10,083 bases of DNA, from NCBI GenBank assembly GCA_013205365.1, contig JABMNC010000160.1:1-10083 (forward strand), given 5' to 3'. The notes beneath the pieces were generated by a model. It searched no databases and had not been told where the DNA came from. It saw nothing but the letters and a program-made list of their open reading frames with translations. Numbering within the stretch: the first letter of the stretch is position 1; each line of letters starts with the position of its first letter. This DNA comes from Cryomorphaceae bacterium. Its GTDB lineage: Bacteria > Bacteroidota > Bacteroidia > Flavobacteriales > Schleiferiaceae. The translations under genes and the position numbers were made by a program. Of the stretch, positions 1 through 5,929 are shown piece by piece.

Positions 1-1
1 G

Positions 2-421
2 CCCGGGCAAGCCGTCATGCTGCACCGCAACCGAGACGCCCTGCGCGAGCCCCTTCAATGGTTTGTGACCTTTATGCGTTTGGTCTATAAAAAAGACCTG
101 CTCGCCCTGCTGGCCTTCGCAGAATCCTTAGCCAAAGAACCGCGCGAGCAGCAAAAGCAATGGATTCAAGTTAGCGCACAGCTGCTATCTCAGTTGCTGC
201 GGATGCGCCACGGGGCCTTAAAAAATTCCTTGTTTTCATGGTTTCCCGACGTGTCCTTTCAACCCGAGGCCTTGGCTGGGCTCATCGACGAATCCAAGCA
301 CCGCGAAATCCAAGACCTGCTGCAGTCCGCCCTTGCCGACATTCATCGCAACATCAACAGCCGAATTGTACTAAGCGACCTCGGGCTCCAGTTTATGAGA
401 CTTTTCGCAGAACGTAAATAA
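2..421 (+). CDS. holB: DNA polymerase III subunit delta', C-terminal part (5' end outside window)
   Basis: The reading frame is open to the left edge (PGQAV precedes the first visible Met at 17), so this is the 3' part of a longer gene and the ATG at 17 is probably internal. The visible 139 or so residues match the C-terminal helical collar region I know from Bacteroidota delta' clamp-loader subunits: an FVTFMRLVY segment, then a long helix with ESLAKEPREQQKQWIQ (compare the family's 'IAKTGRETQKQFL'), and a closing segment INSRIVLSDLGLQFMRLF (compare 'NAKIxxxDLSxxLTRL'). Delta' is part of the clamp loader that places the beta sliding clamp on DNA. The ATPase-like N-terminal domain is not in the window, so the call rests on the tail alone. 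The stop TAA at 419-421 lies inside the 3' end of the convergent methyltransferase gene (29-nt overlap). No terminator is visible between them. Confidence 0.7.
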   Translation, partial: PGQAVMLHRNRDALREPLQWFVTFMRLVYKKDLLALLAFAESLAKEPREQQKQWIQVSAQLLSQLLRMRHGALKNSLFSWFPDVSFQPEALAGLIDESKHREIQDLLQSALADIHRNINSRIVLSDLGLQFMRLFAERK

Positions 422-1268
422 GGCTAGACGCATTGCTCTGGCCGCCAAGTATGTTGCTGCGCAACCCTTGATAAAAAGCTGAAAACCAATTACTTGATCC
501 TGTTTTGTAGCGCTCGCTTAAAAGTGCTACATAAAATGCGTCCATGCGCATTGGGCGTACAGCCTCTACGAACAGGCCCTTGCGCTTCGCGAGTTCGGTC
601 ATCGACTCCTTGGTAAAATGCCAATAGTGAATGGGTACATCCCAGGCCGCCCAAAAGCTTCCGTAGTGCTGGGCATCGGGCGAAGCATAATTGGGGAGCG
701 CCACAATAATAGCTCCTCCAGGATTTAATCGGTCCCCAATCCACTGAAGCGTTTCTGCGGGATCATTCAAATGTTCCAAAACGTGAAAAAGGGTGACCGC
801 ATCGTACTTGATGTCGGGCAGCTCATCGCGGGACGACACCACGGTTCCCAACTTAAGTTTTTCTTGAGCCTTAGCGCGCGCTGAATCCGACAGCTCCACT
901 CCCTGAACCAGCCAACCACGACGCTCCGCACGCGACGCAAAAAAACCAACGCCGCAGCCGTAATCCAAAAGACTGCCCTTTGACTTCTTAGTGGCAGAAG
1001 TAATTAACCGAACCTTAGTCCAGGACGCAAAAGAACGAGCCATTCCATAAAGTCGTCCAATCATGCCTTGACCCTGATCTAGGTGCGACACATAGGCCGG
1101 GCTCTCGTAGTAAGCGGCAATACTGTCCGGACGTGGGTTGGTAATTCCTAAGTTGCACTGACTGCAAAATTCCACCATAAAGACTTCGCCACTGACCATG
1201 TGGTCGACGACTTCAAAGGCACCGTAGCGTTCGGTACTGAAGCAGGAGGGGCAACGATCGATATTCAT
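393..1268 (-). CDS. class I SAM-dependent methyltransferase with N-terminal zinc-ribbon-like motif
   Basis: This 291-aa protein begins with two CxxC pairs (C6/C9 and C35/C38), which look like a small zinc ribbon. A Rossmann-type methyltransferase core follows: motif I LLDYGCGVGFF (residues 100-110), an acidic residue ending strand 2 (GVELSD, E125), the HVLEHLNDP motif (162-170) typical of the UbiG/Methyltransf_11/12 group, LNPGGAIIVALPN (181-193) and DVPIHYWHF (210-218). The substrate cannot be told from sequence; zinc-ribbon methyltransferases of this shape act on small molecules, sugars or RNA. It is the last gene of the rpiB-ybeY-mnmG unit, 16 nt after mnmG, and that gap is filled by a parS-like palindrome. 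The next-door mnmG makes an RNA-modification role tempting, but this is only inference. The start ATG (1268) has no Shine-Dalgarno sequence. Its 3' end overlaps holB tail-to-tail by 29 nt. Confidence 0.85.
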   Translation of the reverse strand: MNIDRCPSCFSTERYGAFEVVDHMVSGEVFMVEFCSQCNLGITNPRPDSIAAYYESPAYVSHLDQGQGMIGRLYGMARSFASWTKVRLITSATKKSKGSLLDYGCGVGFFASRAERRGWLVQGVELSDSARAKAQEKLKLGTVVSSRDELPDIKYDAVTLFHVLEHLNDPAETLQWIGDRLNPGGAIIVALPNYASPDAQHYGSFWAAWDVPIHYWHFTKESMTELAKRKGLFVEAVRPMRMDAFYVALLSERYKTGSSNWFSAFYQGLRSNILGGQSNASSLIYVLRKVS

Positions 1269-1270
1269 AA

Positions 1271-1286
1271 TGTTCCACGTGGAACT
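1271..1286. other. parS-like centromere site 1 (ParB/Spo0J binding)
   Basis: TGTTCCACGTGGAACT differs at one base from the perfect palindrome TGTTCCACGTGGAACA, a variant of the bacterial parS consensus TGTTTCACGTGAAACA; the core 14 bp (GTTCCACGTGGAAC) is perfectly self-complementary. It lies in the mnmG/methyltransferase junction, overlaps the first two + strand bases of the mnmG stop triplet and ends 3 bp from the methyltransferase start. ParB loaded at parS organises the origin region for segregation. A second copy at the other end of mnmG makes chance unlikely. Confidence 0.75.
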
Positions 1287-3138
1287 AGCGACCTAAATGT
1301 ACCATGAGTACCTGAATGTCTGCGGGCGAAACCCCAGAAATTCGACTTGCTTGGCCTAGGGTTTCCGGTTGCTGCCGTTCCATTTTTTGCCGGGCTTCTA
1401 TGCTTAGAGCTATGATTCGACTGTAGTTGTAGCCTTTTGGAATTCTCAATAGTTCCAAGCGCTTCAGCTTATCAACTTGTTCTTGCTCCTTCTCGAGGTA
1501 GCCGCTGTACTTCGCATCAATCTCGACCTGCTCCCAGACCAAGGAATCAACCAGGGGCATATCCTGGCCCTGGTGCTGCGATAAAATCTCCGGCAGGTTA
1601 AGTTGTGGGCGGCCCAGGAGGGCGCTCATCGGCCCCTTCTGCCTTAATGCCGTGGTGCCCTTGTCTATAAGCCAGGCGTTCCAGTGGTCCGGCTCTGCAG
1701 ACTGATCAGCTAACCAGCCTTCTGCCCTAATTCGCTGCTCTTGCTTTAGCTCGAAAGATTTCCATTGCTCGTCTCCCACAAGTCCGAGTTCTCTGCCCTT
1801 GGCGCTAAGCCTTCGGTCCGCGTTATCCTGCCTGAGGCTTAGGCGAAACTCCGCCCTGCTGGTAAACATTCGGTAGGGCTCGTCCGTGCCTTTGGTGATG
1901 AGGTCATCGATTAGTACGCCGATGTAGGCCTCACTTCGGTCCAATTCAAAAACACCTACGCCTGAAAGTCGCCTTGCCGCGTTTATGCCCGCCATTAGGC
2001 CTTGGCAGGCGGCCTCCTCATAGCCGGTCGTGCCATTGATCTGGCCCGCGAAGTATAGGCCATCAACCAGCTTGGTCTCTAGGCTGTGCTTGAGTTGAGT
2101 GGGTGGAAAATAGTCATACTCTACCGCGTAGCCGGGCCTAAAAACCTTAGCCTGCTCAAAGCCTGCAATCTTATGCATGGCAGCAATTTGCACCTCTTCA
2201 GGCAGACTCGTGCTGAAGCCATTTATGTACATCTCCACCGTATCCCATCCCTCTGGCTCTACAAAGAGCTGGTGGCTTGTTTTGTCGGAAAAACGGTTGA
2301 TCTTGTCTTCAATGCTGGGGCAATACCTTGGTCCGCTGCCTTGAATGGACCCATTAAACAGAGGGCTCTGATCAAAGCCTAGTCGCAGTGTGTCATGTAC
2401 CTCCTCGCTCGTGTGGGCAATCCAGCAATGCCTTTGCTTTTTAAGCGGAGTTGAGGCCCAATAGCTAAACGTACCGGGGTTTACGTCCCCCTCTTGTACC
2501 TCGAATTTGCTATAGTCCAGGCTCCTCCCGTCCACCCGGGGCGGGGTCCCGGTCTTCATTCGGCCTGAGTCAAATCCAAGCCCCTGAAGGCATGCCGTAA
2601 TACCCAGCGCGCTTCCTTCTGCGTTGCGCCCTCCTGCAATCTGCCTGCTGCCAATGTGCATTACGCCGTTGAGGAAGGTTCCGCTTGTAACCACGGCGGC
2701 CTTGCACTGGATTACTTGACCGCCCTGAAGGACAACCCCAGATATCTGGCCAGATTCGACCAGAAGGTTCTCTACGGTGGACTGAATCATGTCAAGATTG
2801 GGTATCCGCTCCAAGGTCAGACGCCACTCTTCAGCAAAGCGCATACGATCGTTCTGGGTTCGCGGACTCCACATTGCCGCGCCCTTACTGCGGTTGAGCA
2901 TGCGCCATTGAATAGCTGTTTTGTCTGATATAATTCCGCTGTAACCACCAAGGGCATCTATTTCGCGTACAATTTGGCCTTTAGCCACGCCCCCCATTGC
3001 GGGATTACAGCTCATTTGGCCGATGGTTTGAAGGTTCATTGTAACCAAGAGAACGCTTTTGCCCATTCGGGCCGCTGCGGCAGCGGCCTCATTCCCGGCG
3101 TGGCCTGCGCCAACTACCACCACATCATAACTCAGCAT
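1285..3138 (-). CDS. mnmG: tRNA uridine-5-carboxymethylaminomethyl modification enzyme MnmG (GidA)
   Basis: MnmG works with the GTPase MnmE to install the (carboxymethyl)aminomethyl group on U34 of tRNAs reading mixed codon boxes, using FAD and methylene-tetrahydrofolate. The 617-aa length is usual for the family. Visible marks: FAD dinucleotide motif GAGHAG (10-15); MSCNPAMGGVAKG (42-54) with catalytic-type C44; GRMKTGTPPR (192-201), a family signature; GSGPRYCPSIEDK (267-279) with the second conserved cysteine, C273; the second signature NGTTGYEEAACQGLMAG in the middle of the protein; and the C-terminal helical MnmE-binding region (YSGYLEKEQEQV, IPKGYNY). The start ATG at 3138 is 4 nt after the ybeY stop, so the two are probably co-translated or at least co-transcribed. 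The gene is bracketed by two parS-like sites, and gidA is a well-known oriC neighbour in other phyla. I see no frameshift or missing residue. Confidence 0.97.
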   Translation of the reverse strand: MLSYDVVVVGAGHAGNEAAAAAARMGKSVLLVTMNLQTIGQMSCNPAMGGVAKGQIVREIDALGGYSGIISDKTAIQWRMLNRSKGAAMWSPRTQNDRMRFAEEWRLTLERIPNLDMIQSTVENLLVESGQISGVVLQGGQVIQCKAAVVTSGTFLNGVMHIGSRQIAGGRNAEGSALGITACLQGLGFDSGRMKTGTPPRVDGRSLDYSKFEVQEGDVNPGTFSYWASTPLKKQRHCWIAHTSEEVHDTLRLGFDQSPLFNGSIQGSGPRYCPSIEDKINRFSDKTSHQLFVEPEGWDTVEMYINGFSTSLPEEVQIAAMHKIAGFEQAKVFRPGYAVEYDYFPPTQLKHSLETKLVDGLYFAGQINGTTGYEEAACQGLMAGINAARRLSGVGVFELDRSEAYIGVLIDDLITKGTDEPYRMFTSRAEFRLSLRQDNADRRLSAKGRELGLVGDEQWKSFELKQEQRIRAEGWLADQSAEPDHWNAWLIDKGTTALRQKGPMSALLGRPQLNLPEILSQHQGQDMPLVDSLVWEQVEIDAKYSGYLEKEQEQVDKLKRLELLRIPKGYNYSRIIALSIEARQKMERQQPETLGQASRISGVSPADIQVLMVHLGR

Positions 3139-3142
3139 GGCG

Positions 3143-3577
3143 TTAAATGCTCCACGTGGAACATTCTGGATGTTTGGTTAGGTACTCTTCTTCCTTAAGC
3201 CGAATCTCGGCCGCCTCATGGGGCGTTAGGTCGTCATAACCCAGGCAGTGCAGCAGTCCATGCACCAGGATCCGATGAAGCTCTCGCAAGAAGGGTTCGT
3301 TGAGCTCTGCGCTCTGCGCCTTTACCATCGTCCACCCTATGGCGAAATCCGCTTCAATAAGGGATTCACTATTGGAGTCCGAAAAAGTAATAATGTCGGT
3401 GTTATAGTTGTGATCCAAAAACTGCTTGTTTAGGGCTATCATTTCCTCAGCCTCTAGCGCCTTATAGTTCATTCTGTTTACGGTCGCCCCCTCTTCTCTA
3501 GCCACATCGATAAGCCACTGCGCGCAAGCCTTCTTAGAAAAGCCCGACGTCTTAGGGAATTCAAATACTACCGCCAT
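3143..3577 (-). CDS. ybeY: endoribonuclease YbeY (16S rRNA maturation)
   Basis: YbeY is a small single-domain metalloprotein needed for 16S rRNA 3'-end maturation and ribosome quality control. The 144-aa length is normal. The zinc-site signature is HGLLHCLGYDD (106-116): H106 and H110 are in place, while the third position of the H-x3-H-x5-H motif is D116 rather than His. From memory, Bacteroidota homologues commonly carry GYKD here, so this looks like the phylum's form rather than a lesion. Upstream are NTDIITFSD (59-67), the conserved TD(V/I)LSF-type strand, and DFAIG (77-81). The ATG at 3577 lies inside the end of rpiB (17-nt overlap), and the stop is 4 nt before mnmG. The last residues, ECSTWSI, are encoded by the embedded parS-like palindrome, so the tail sequence may be shaped by DNA-site constraint rather than protein function. 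Confidence 0.95.
   Translation of the reverse strand: MAVVFEFPKTSGFSKKACAQWLIDVAREEGATVNRMNYKALEAEEMIALNKQFLDHNYNTDIITFSDSNSESLIEADFAIGWTMVKAQSAELNEPFLRELHRILVHGLLHCLGYDDLTPHEAAEIRLKEEEYLTKHPECSTWSI
3148..3163. other. parS-like centromere site 2, inside the 3' end of ybeY
   Basis: TGCTCCACGTGGAACA is one base away (T to C at position 3) from TGTTCCACGTGGAACA, with an intact 12-bp core TCCACGTGGA plus flanks. It is embedded in coding sequence: on the minus strand it encodes the ECSTWS residues at the very C-terminus of YbeY, and it ends 10 bp before the mnmG start. Together with site 1, about 1.88 kb away, it brackets mnmG exactly. Both copies keep the central CACGTG essential for ParB recognition. 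Confidence 0.72.
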
Positions 3578-4001
3578 GGGGGATTTTTTCTATACGCAGG
3601 GCGTGCCGTCCGCCTTCAAAACTTGCATTAATAAAGGCGTCTATACAGGCCATTGCGGTTTCTAATTCTATAAATCGCGCAGGTAGTGCTAGTACGTTTG
3701 CGTCATTATGCTGTCTAGCTAATGCAGCAAGTTCTGGCAACCAACACAATGCGCCCCTTATTCCTTGGTGCTTATTGACCGTCATGTTAATTCCATTCCC
3801 GCTCCCGCAAAGGACTATACCAAAATCACTCTTCCTTGATTCCACATTTCGAGCTACACGATGGCCAAAGTCGGCGTAATCTACCGACTCCTCTGAGAAG
3901 GACCCACAATCCTCTATTTTATGACCTAATGAAAGTATGTGAGTTTTAATTGCTTCCTTGTACTTAAAGCCTGCGTGGTCGCTACCTAGAGAAAAATTCA
4001 T
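3561..4001 (-). CDS. rpiB: ribose-5-phosphate isomerase B (RpiB/LacAB family)
   Basis: RpiB interconverts ribose 5-phosphate and ribulose 5-phosphate in the non-oxidative pentose phosphate pathway. The 146-aa length is usual. Family marks: GSDHAGFKYK (6-15) with the substrate-binding D8/H9; the catalytic cysteine C65 in GIVLCGSGNGINMTVNK (61-77), the phosphate-binding anion hole; and RQHNDANVL (96-104) with the conserved H98. It is the first gene of the rpiB-ybeY-mnmG-methyltransferase unit and overlaps ybeY by 17 nt. The ATG at 4001 is the first in the frame and is preceded by the AT-rich island rather than a Shine-Dalgarno sequence. A TACTTTTG element at 4087-4094 is a plausible promoter, giving a leader of about 80 nt that would include the GTTRATWA repeat array. 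The related LacA/LacB isomerases are less likely without sugar-catabolic neighbours. Confidence 0.93.
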   Translation of the reverse strand: MNFSLGSDHAGFKYKEAIKTHILSLGHKIEDCGSFSEESVDYADFGHRVARNVESRKSDFGIVLCGSGNGINMTVNKHQGIRGALCWLPELAALARQHNDANVLALPARFIELETAMACIDAFINASFEGGRHALRIEKIPHGGSI

Positions 4002-4072
4002 GTTGATAAGACGTTAGTATGTGGTTAAAAAGTGATTATAAGTTGGTTGATTAAATTCAGACGGGTTAATTA
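4002..4072 (+). repeat. iteron-like array of four GTTRATWA-type repeats, about 22 bp apart
   Basis: GTTGATAA (4002), GTTAAAAA (4024), GTTGATTAA (4046) and GTTAATTA (4065) start 22, 22 and 19 bp apart, close to two helical turns, so a bound protein would sit on one face of the DNA. An inverted GTTAATAA lies at 4102-4109 and a further GTTGATTAA at 4230-4238. The repeats resemble AT-rich DnaA boxes (TTATCAAC / TTATTAAC on the other strand). In DNA this AT-rich some matches are expected by chance; the spacing is the better evidence. Confidence 0.4.
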
Positions 4073-4086
4073 TCACCAATTAGCAA

Positions 4087-4094
4087 CAAAAGTA
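4087..4094 (-). promoter_or_regulatory. putative rpiB operon promoter, -7 element TACTTTTG
   Basis: The minus strand reads TACTTTTG, matching the Bacteroidota -7 consensus TAnnTTTG. A TTTG (4110-4113) lies 15 bp upstream, shorter than the usual 19-bp or so spacing of the -33 element, so the pair is imperfect. Transcription would start near 4080, about 80 nt before the rpiB ATG. Confidence 0.4.
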
Positions 4095-4149
4095 CAGGTG
4101 CTTATTAACCAAAACACTAAAAAGAGTTATAAACTATCTAATACTTACA

Positions 4150-4224
4150 GTTACTATTGTCTAGTTTAGTTAAATCACTTAAAATACTACTATCCAATAA
4201 TTTAAGTGAATACCAATAGTCAAC
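4150..4224. repeat. nested inverted repeat in the AT-rich island
   Basis: The inner arms TCACTTAAA (4175-4183) and TTTAAGTGA (4201-4209) are perfectly complementary over 9 bp with a 17-nt loop. Outside them ACTATTG (4153-4159) pairs with CAATAGT (4214-4220), and GTT (4150-4152) can pair with AAC (4222-4224) if C4221 is bulged. The arms are AT-rich, so the structure is weak as RNA. It could be a protein-binding site, an extruded cruciform or an unannotated RNA. Confidence 0.35.
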
Positions 4225-4340
4225 AACATGTTGATTAAATTTAATAAACTCAACTACCAACTGTTTTAAAAATACTTACTAATGATTTCAACAGACTAAT
4301 AACAATAAGCTTACTTCTTAAAAAAAAAATATAGTAGTTA

Positions 4341-5873
4341 TTAAATGTTGAATTCTATTCCTTGAGCTAAGGGAAGTACGTTTCCGTAGTTAAGGGTATT
4401 GGTTTGACGCCGCATGTAAGCCTTCCAAGAATCAGATCCGCTTTCTCTACCGCCGCCTGTCTCTTTTTCACCCCCAAAGGCACCGCCGATCTCTGCGCCA
4501 CTGGTTCCAATATTGACGTTTGCTATTCCGCAATCAGACCCAGTACTGCTTAAGAATTCTAGAGATTCTTGCATGGATTCGGTCATGATTGCCGAGCTAA
4601 GCCCTTGGGGAACATTGTTTTGGTATTCAATAGCCTCCTTAAGATCGCGGTACTTCATAACATAAAGCAAGGGAGCAAAGGTCTCGTGCTGCACGATAGG
4701 GAAGTCGTTTTGAACCTCAGCAATAGAGGGAGATACGTAGCATCCACTGATATACTCTGGCCCTTCTAGTTTTTTACCACGCAAATGGAAGGTTCCACCC
4801 GCAGCATCAACATTGTTAAGTGCAAGCAGGTACATGGCTACGGCGGCTTCATCAATCAAAGGACCCATATGGTTGCTCGACTGCAGCGGATTACCAATAC
4901 TAAGCTGCTCATATGCACCCTTAATAGCATCAATGACTTTATTGAAAATACTTTCGTGAATTATTAATCGACGCGTAGAGGTGCAGCGCTGTCCAGCGGT
5001 ACCTACGGCGCCAAACACAGCTGCAGTAACGGTCATTTTGAGGTTTGCGGAAGGTGTAACAATAATTGCGTTGTTTCCACCGAGCTCAAGAATGCTTTTA
5101 CCAAACCGAGCCGCAACTTTAACGCCCACCTCTCGACCCATACCGGTTGATCCAGTGGCAGAAAGAACGGGCAAACGGCGGTCTTCGGACATCATAACAC
5201 CAAGAGATGCTCCGCCGGTAATAACTCCTGACAATCCAGCCGGGAGGTTGTTGGCTTGAGCCACCTGGTTCCATAGTTTTTGGCAGGCAATAGCGCACAG
5301 GACTACCTTCTCAGAACCCTTCCAAACCACAGCATCGCCGCATACCCATGCAATACAAGCATTCCAGGCCCATACCGCAACAGGGAAGTTAAAGGCGGAA
5401 ATTACCCCCACCACACCGGCAGGATGCCACTGTTCCATCATAAAGTGGTCTGGGCGTTCTGATTTAAAGGTTGCTCCAGCCAATTGGCGCGACAAACCCA
5501 CCGCATAATCGCAGATGTCGATCATTTCTTGCACCTCTCCCATGCCCTCAGACAGGGATTTACCCATTTCATAGCTTACTAGGGTCCCTAAGGCCTCTTT
5601 GTTTTGGCGAAGCAAGTCGCCAAACTGCCGAACAGCATCACCCCTTTTTGGGGCAGGCACCGTCCGCCACGACAGGTAGGCCTCGTGAGCCGCAGCGACA
5701 ACTTCATGGTATTGTTTGGTTGACGTGACGGATGCGGTACCGATGACACGGCCGTCCACGGGGCTAAGGCTGGTAATAACTGCCGCGCCGTCAAAGGAAT
5801 TAGAGCCGATCCAGGTACCGGGATTGTGAGCCTCTAGGCCGAGGTCTTTAAGAAAGGAAGTGTTGGTAATCAT
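4341..5873 (-). CDS. ALDH7-family (antiquitin-like) alpha-aminoadipic semialdehyde dehydrogenase
   Basis: From the ATG at 5873 the protein has 510 residues, the usual length for the ALDH7/antiquitin family, which oxidises L-2-aminoadipate 6-semialdehyde to 2-aminoadipate with NAD+ in lysine breakdown. Marks of an active aldehyde dehydrogenase: FNFP with N162, WKGSE with K185 (cofactor binding), GSTGMGREV (241-249), general base E263 in LELGGNN and nucleophile C297 in GTAGQRCTSTRRL. The C-terminal NYGNVLPLAQGIEF resembles the antiquitin ending (NYSxxLPLAQGIxF). An upstream in-frame TTG (5894) is a poor start because it lies within the likely -7 element (5892-5899). The gene stands alone, 56 nt after the regulator gene, with its own promoter and a 7-bp inverted repeat overlapping it. 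No lysine-pathway partner (saccharopine enzymes) is in the window, so the substrate is inferred from family resemblance. Confidence 0.88.
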   Translation of the reverse strand: MITNTSFLKDLGLEAHNPGTWIGSNSFDGAAVITSLSPVDGRVIGTASVTSTKQYHEVVAAAHEAYLSWRTVPAPKRGDAVRQFGDLLRQNKEALGTLVSYEMGKSLSEGMGEVQEMIDICDYAVGLSRQLAGATFKSERPDHFMMEQWHPAGVVGVISAFNFPVAVWAWNACIAWVCGDAVVWKGSEKVVLCAIACQKLWNQVAQANNLPAGLSGVITGGASLGVMMSEDRRLPVLSATGSTGMGREVGVKVAARFGKSILELGGNNAIIVTPSANLKMTVTAAVFGAVGTAGQRCTSTRRLIIHESIFNKVIDAIKGAYEQLSIGNPLQSSNHMGPLIDEAAVAMYLLALNNVDAAGGTFHLRGKKLEGPEYISGCYVSPSIAEVQNDFPIVQHETFAPLLYVMKYRDLKEAIEYQNNVPQGLSSAIMTESMQESLEFLSSTGSDCGIANVNIGTSGAEIGGAFGGEKETGGGRESGSDSWKAYMRRQTNTLNYGNVLPLAQGIEFNI

Positions 5874-5875
5874 AG

Positions 5876-5895
5876 TTTGCGCGCTTTGGCGCAAA
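5876..5895. promoter_or_regulatory. candidate operator: inverted repeat TTTGCGC-N6-GCGCAAA
   Basis: TTTGCGC (5876-5882) and GCGCAAA (5889-5895) are perfectly complementary 7-bp arms around GCTTTG. The repeat overlaps the last four bases of the -7 element and covers the expected transcription start of the dehydrogenase gene, a location suited to repression. The receiver-AraC regulator encoded just upstream is an obvious but unproven candidate to bind it, although AraC proteins more often bind direct repeats. Confidence 0.4.
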
Positions 5896-5899
5896 GGTA
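5892..5899 (-). promoter_or_regulatory. putative promoter of the ALDH7-type gene, -7 element TACCTTTG
   Basis: The minus strand reads TACCTTTG, a full match to TAnnTTTG, 18 nt before the ATG at 5873. No clear TTTG is seen at the -33 distance. Its position supports ATG 5873 over the upstream TTG at 5894. Confidence 0.5.
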
Positions 5900-5929
5900 A
5901 TTACCCATTCATGGCTTTAAGTGGGCTCC

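Larger units (their letters stand above)
4046..4241 (+). repeat. 12-bp direct repeat GTTGATTAAATT (4046-4057 and 4230-4241)
   Basis: The two copies are identical over 12 bp and start 184 bp apart within the AT-rich island. Each includes a member of the GTTRATWA family. The second copy overlaps the palindrome CAACATGTTG at 4224-4233. Confidence 0.6.
4002..4340. other. AT-rich non-coding island; candidate replication origin (oriC) or long regulatory leader
   Basis: This stretch holds no gene. By hand count it has 86 G+C in about 340 bases (about 25%), against roughly 50% for the flanking genes. It contains DnaA-box-like 9-mers: TTATCAACA (4001-4009, minus) and TTAACCACA (4020-4028, minus), each one mismatch from TTATCCACA, plus weaker TTATTAACC (4102-4110, plus) and TTATCACCA (4070-4078, plus). 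It also holds an iteron-like array (4002-4072), a 12-bp direct repeat, the palindrome CAACATGTTG (4224-4233), a nested inverted repeat (4150-4224) and an A10 run (4320-4329). Two parS-like sites and mnmG lie within 3 kb. Against an origin: genes on both sides are on the minus strand, and small samples of sequence to either side show similar G and C counts. It must also hold the rpiB promoter, so a regulatory leader is the main alternative. Confidence 0.35.

Noticed and set aside
771..790. Possible third parS (TGTTCC...ACGTGAAA) inside the methyltransferase gene
   Set aside because: The arms are misaligned by extra bases and the CACGTG core is missing, so ParB would not be expected to recognise it.
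4320..4329. A10 run (T10 on the minus strand) as a terminator for the ALDH7-type gene
   Set aside because: It sits just after the stop codon, but no GC-containing hairpin precedes the T run on that strand.
5874..5894. Upstream TTG start for the ALDH7-type gene
   Set aside because: It falls inside the likely -7 element and inverted repeat, and the ATG at 5873 gives the usual family length.
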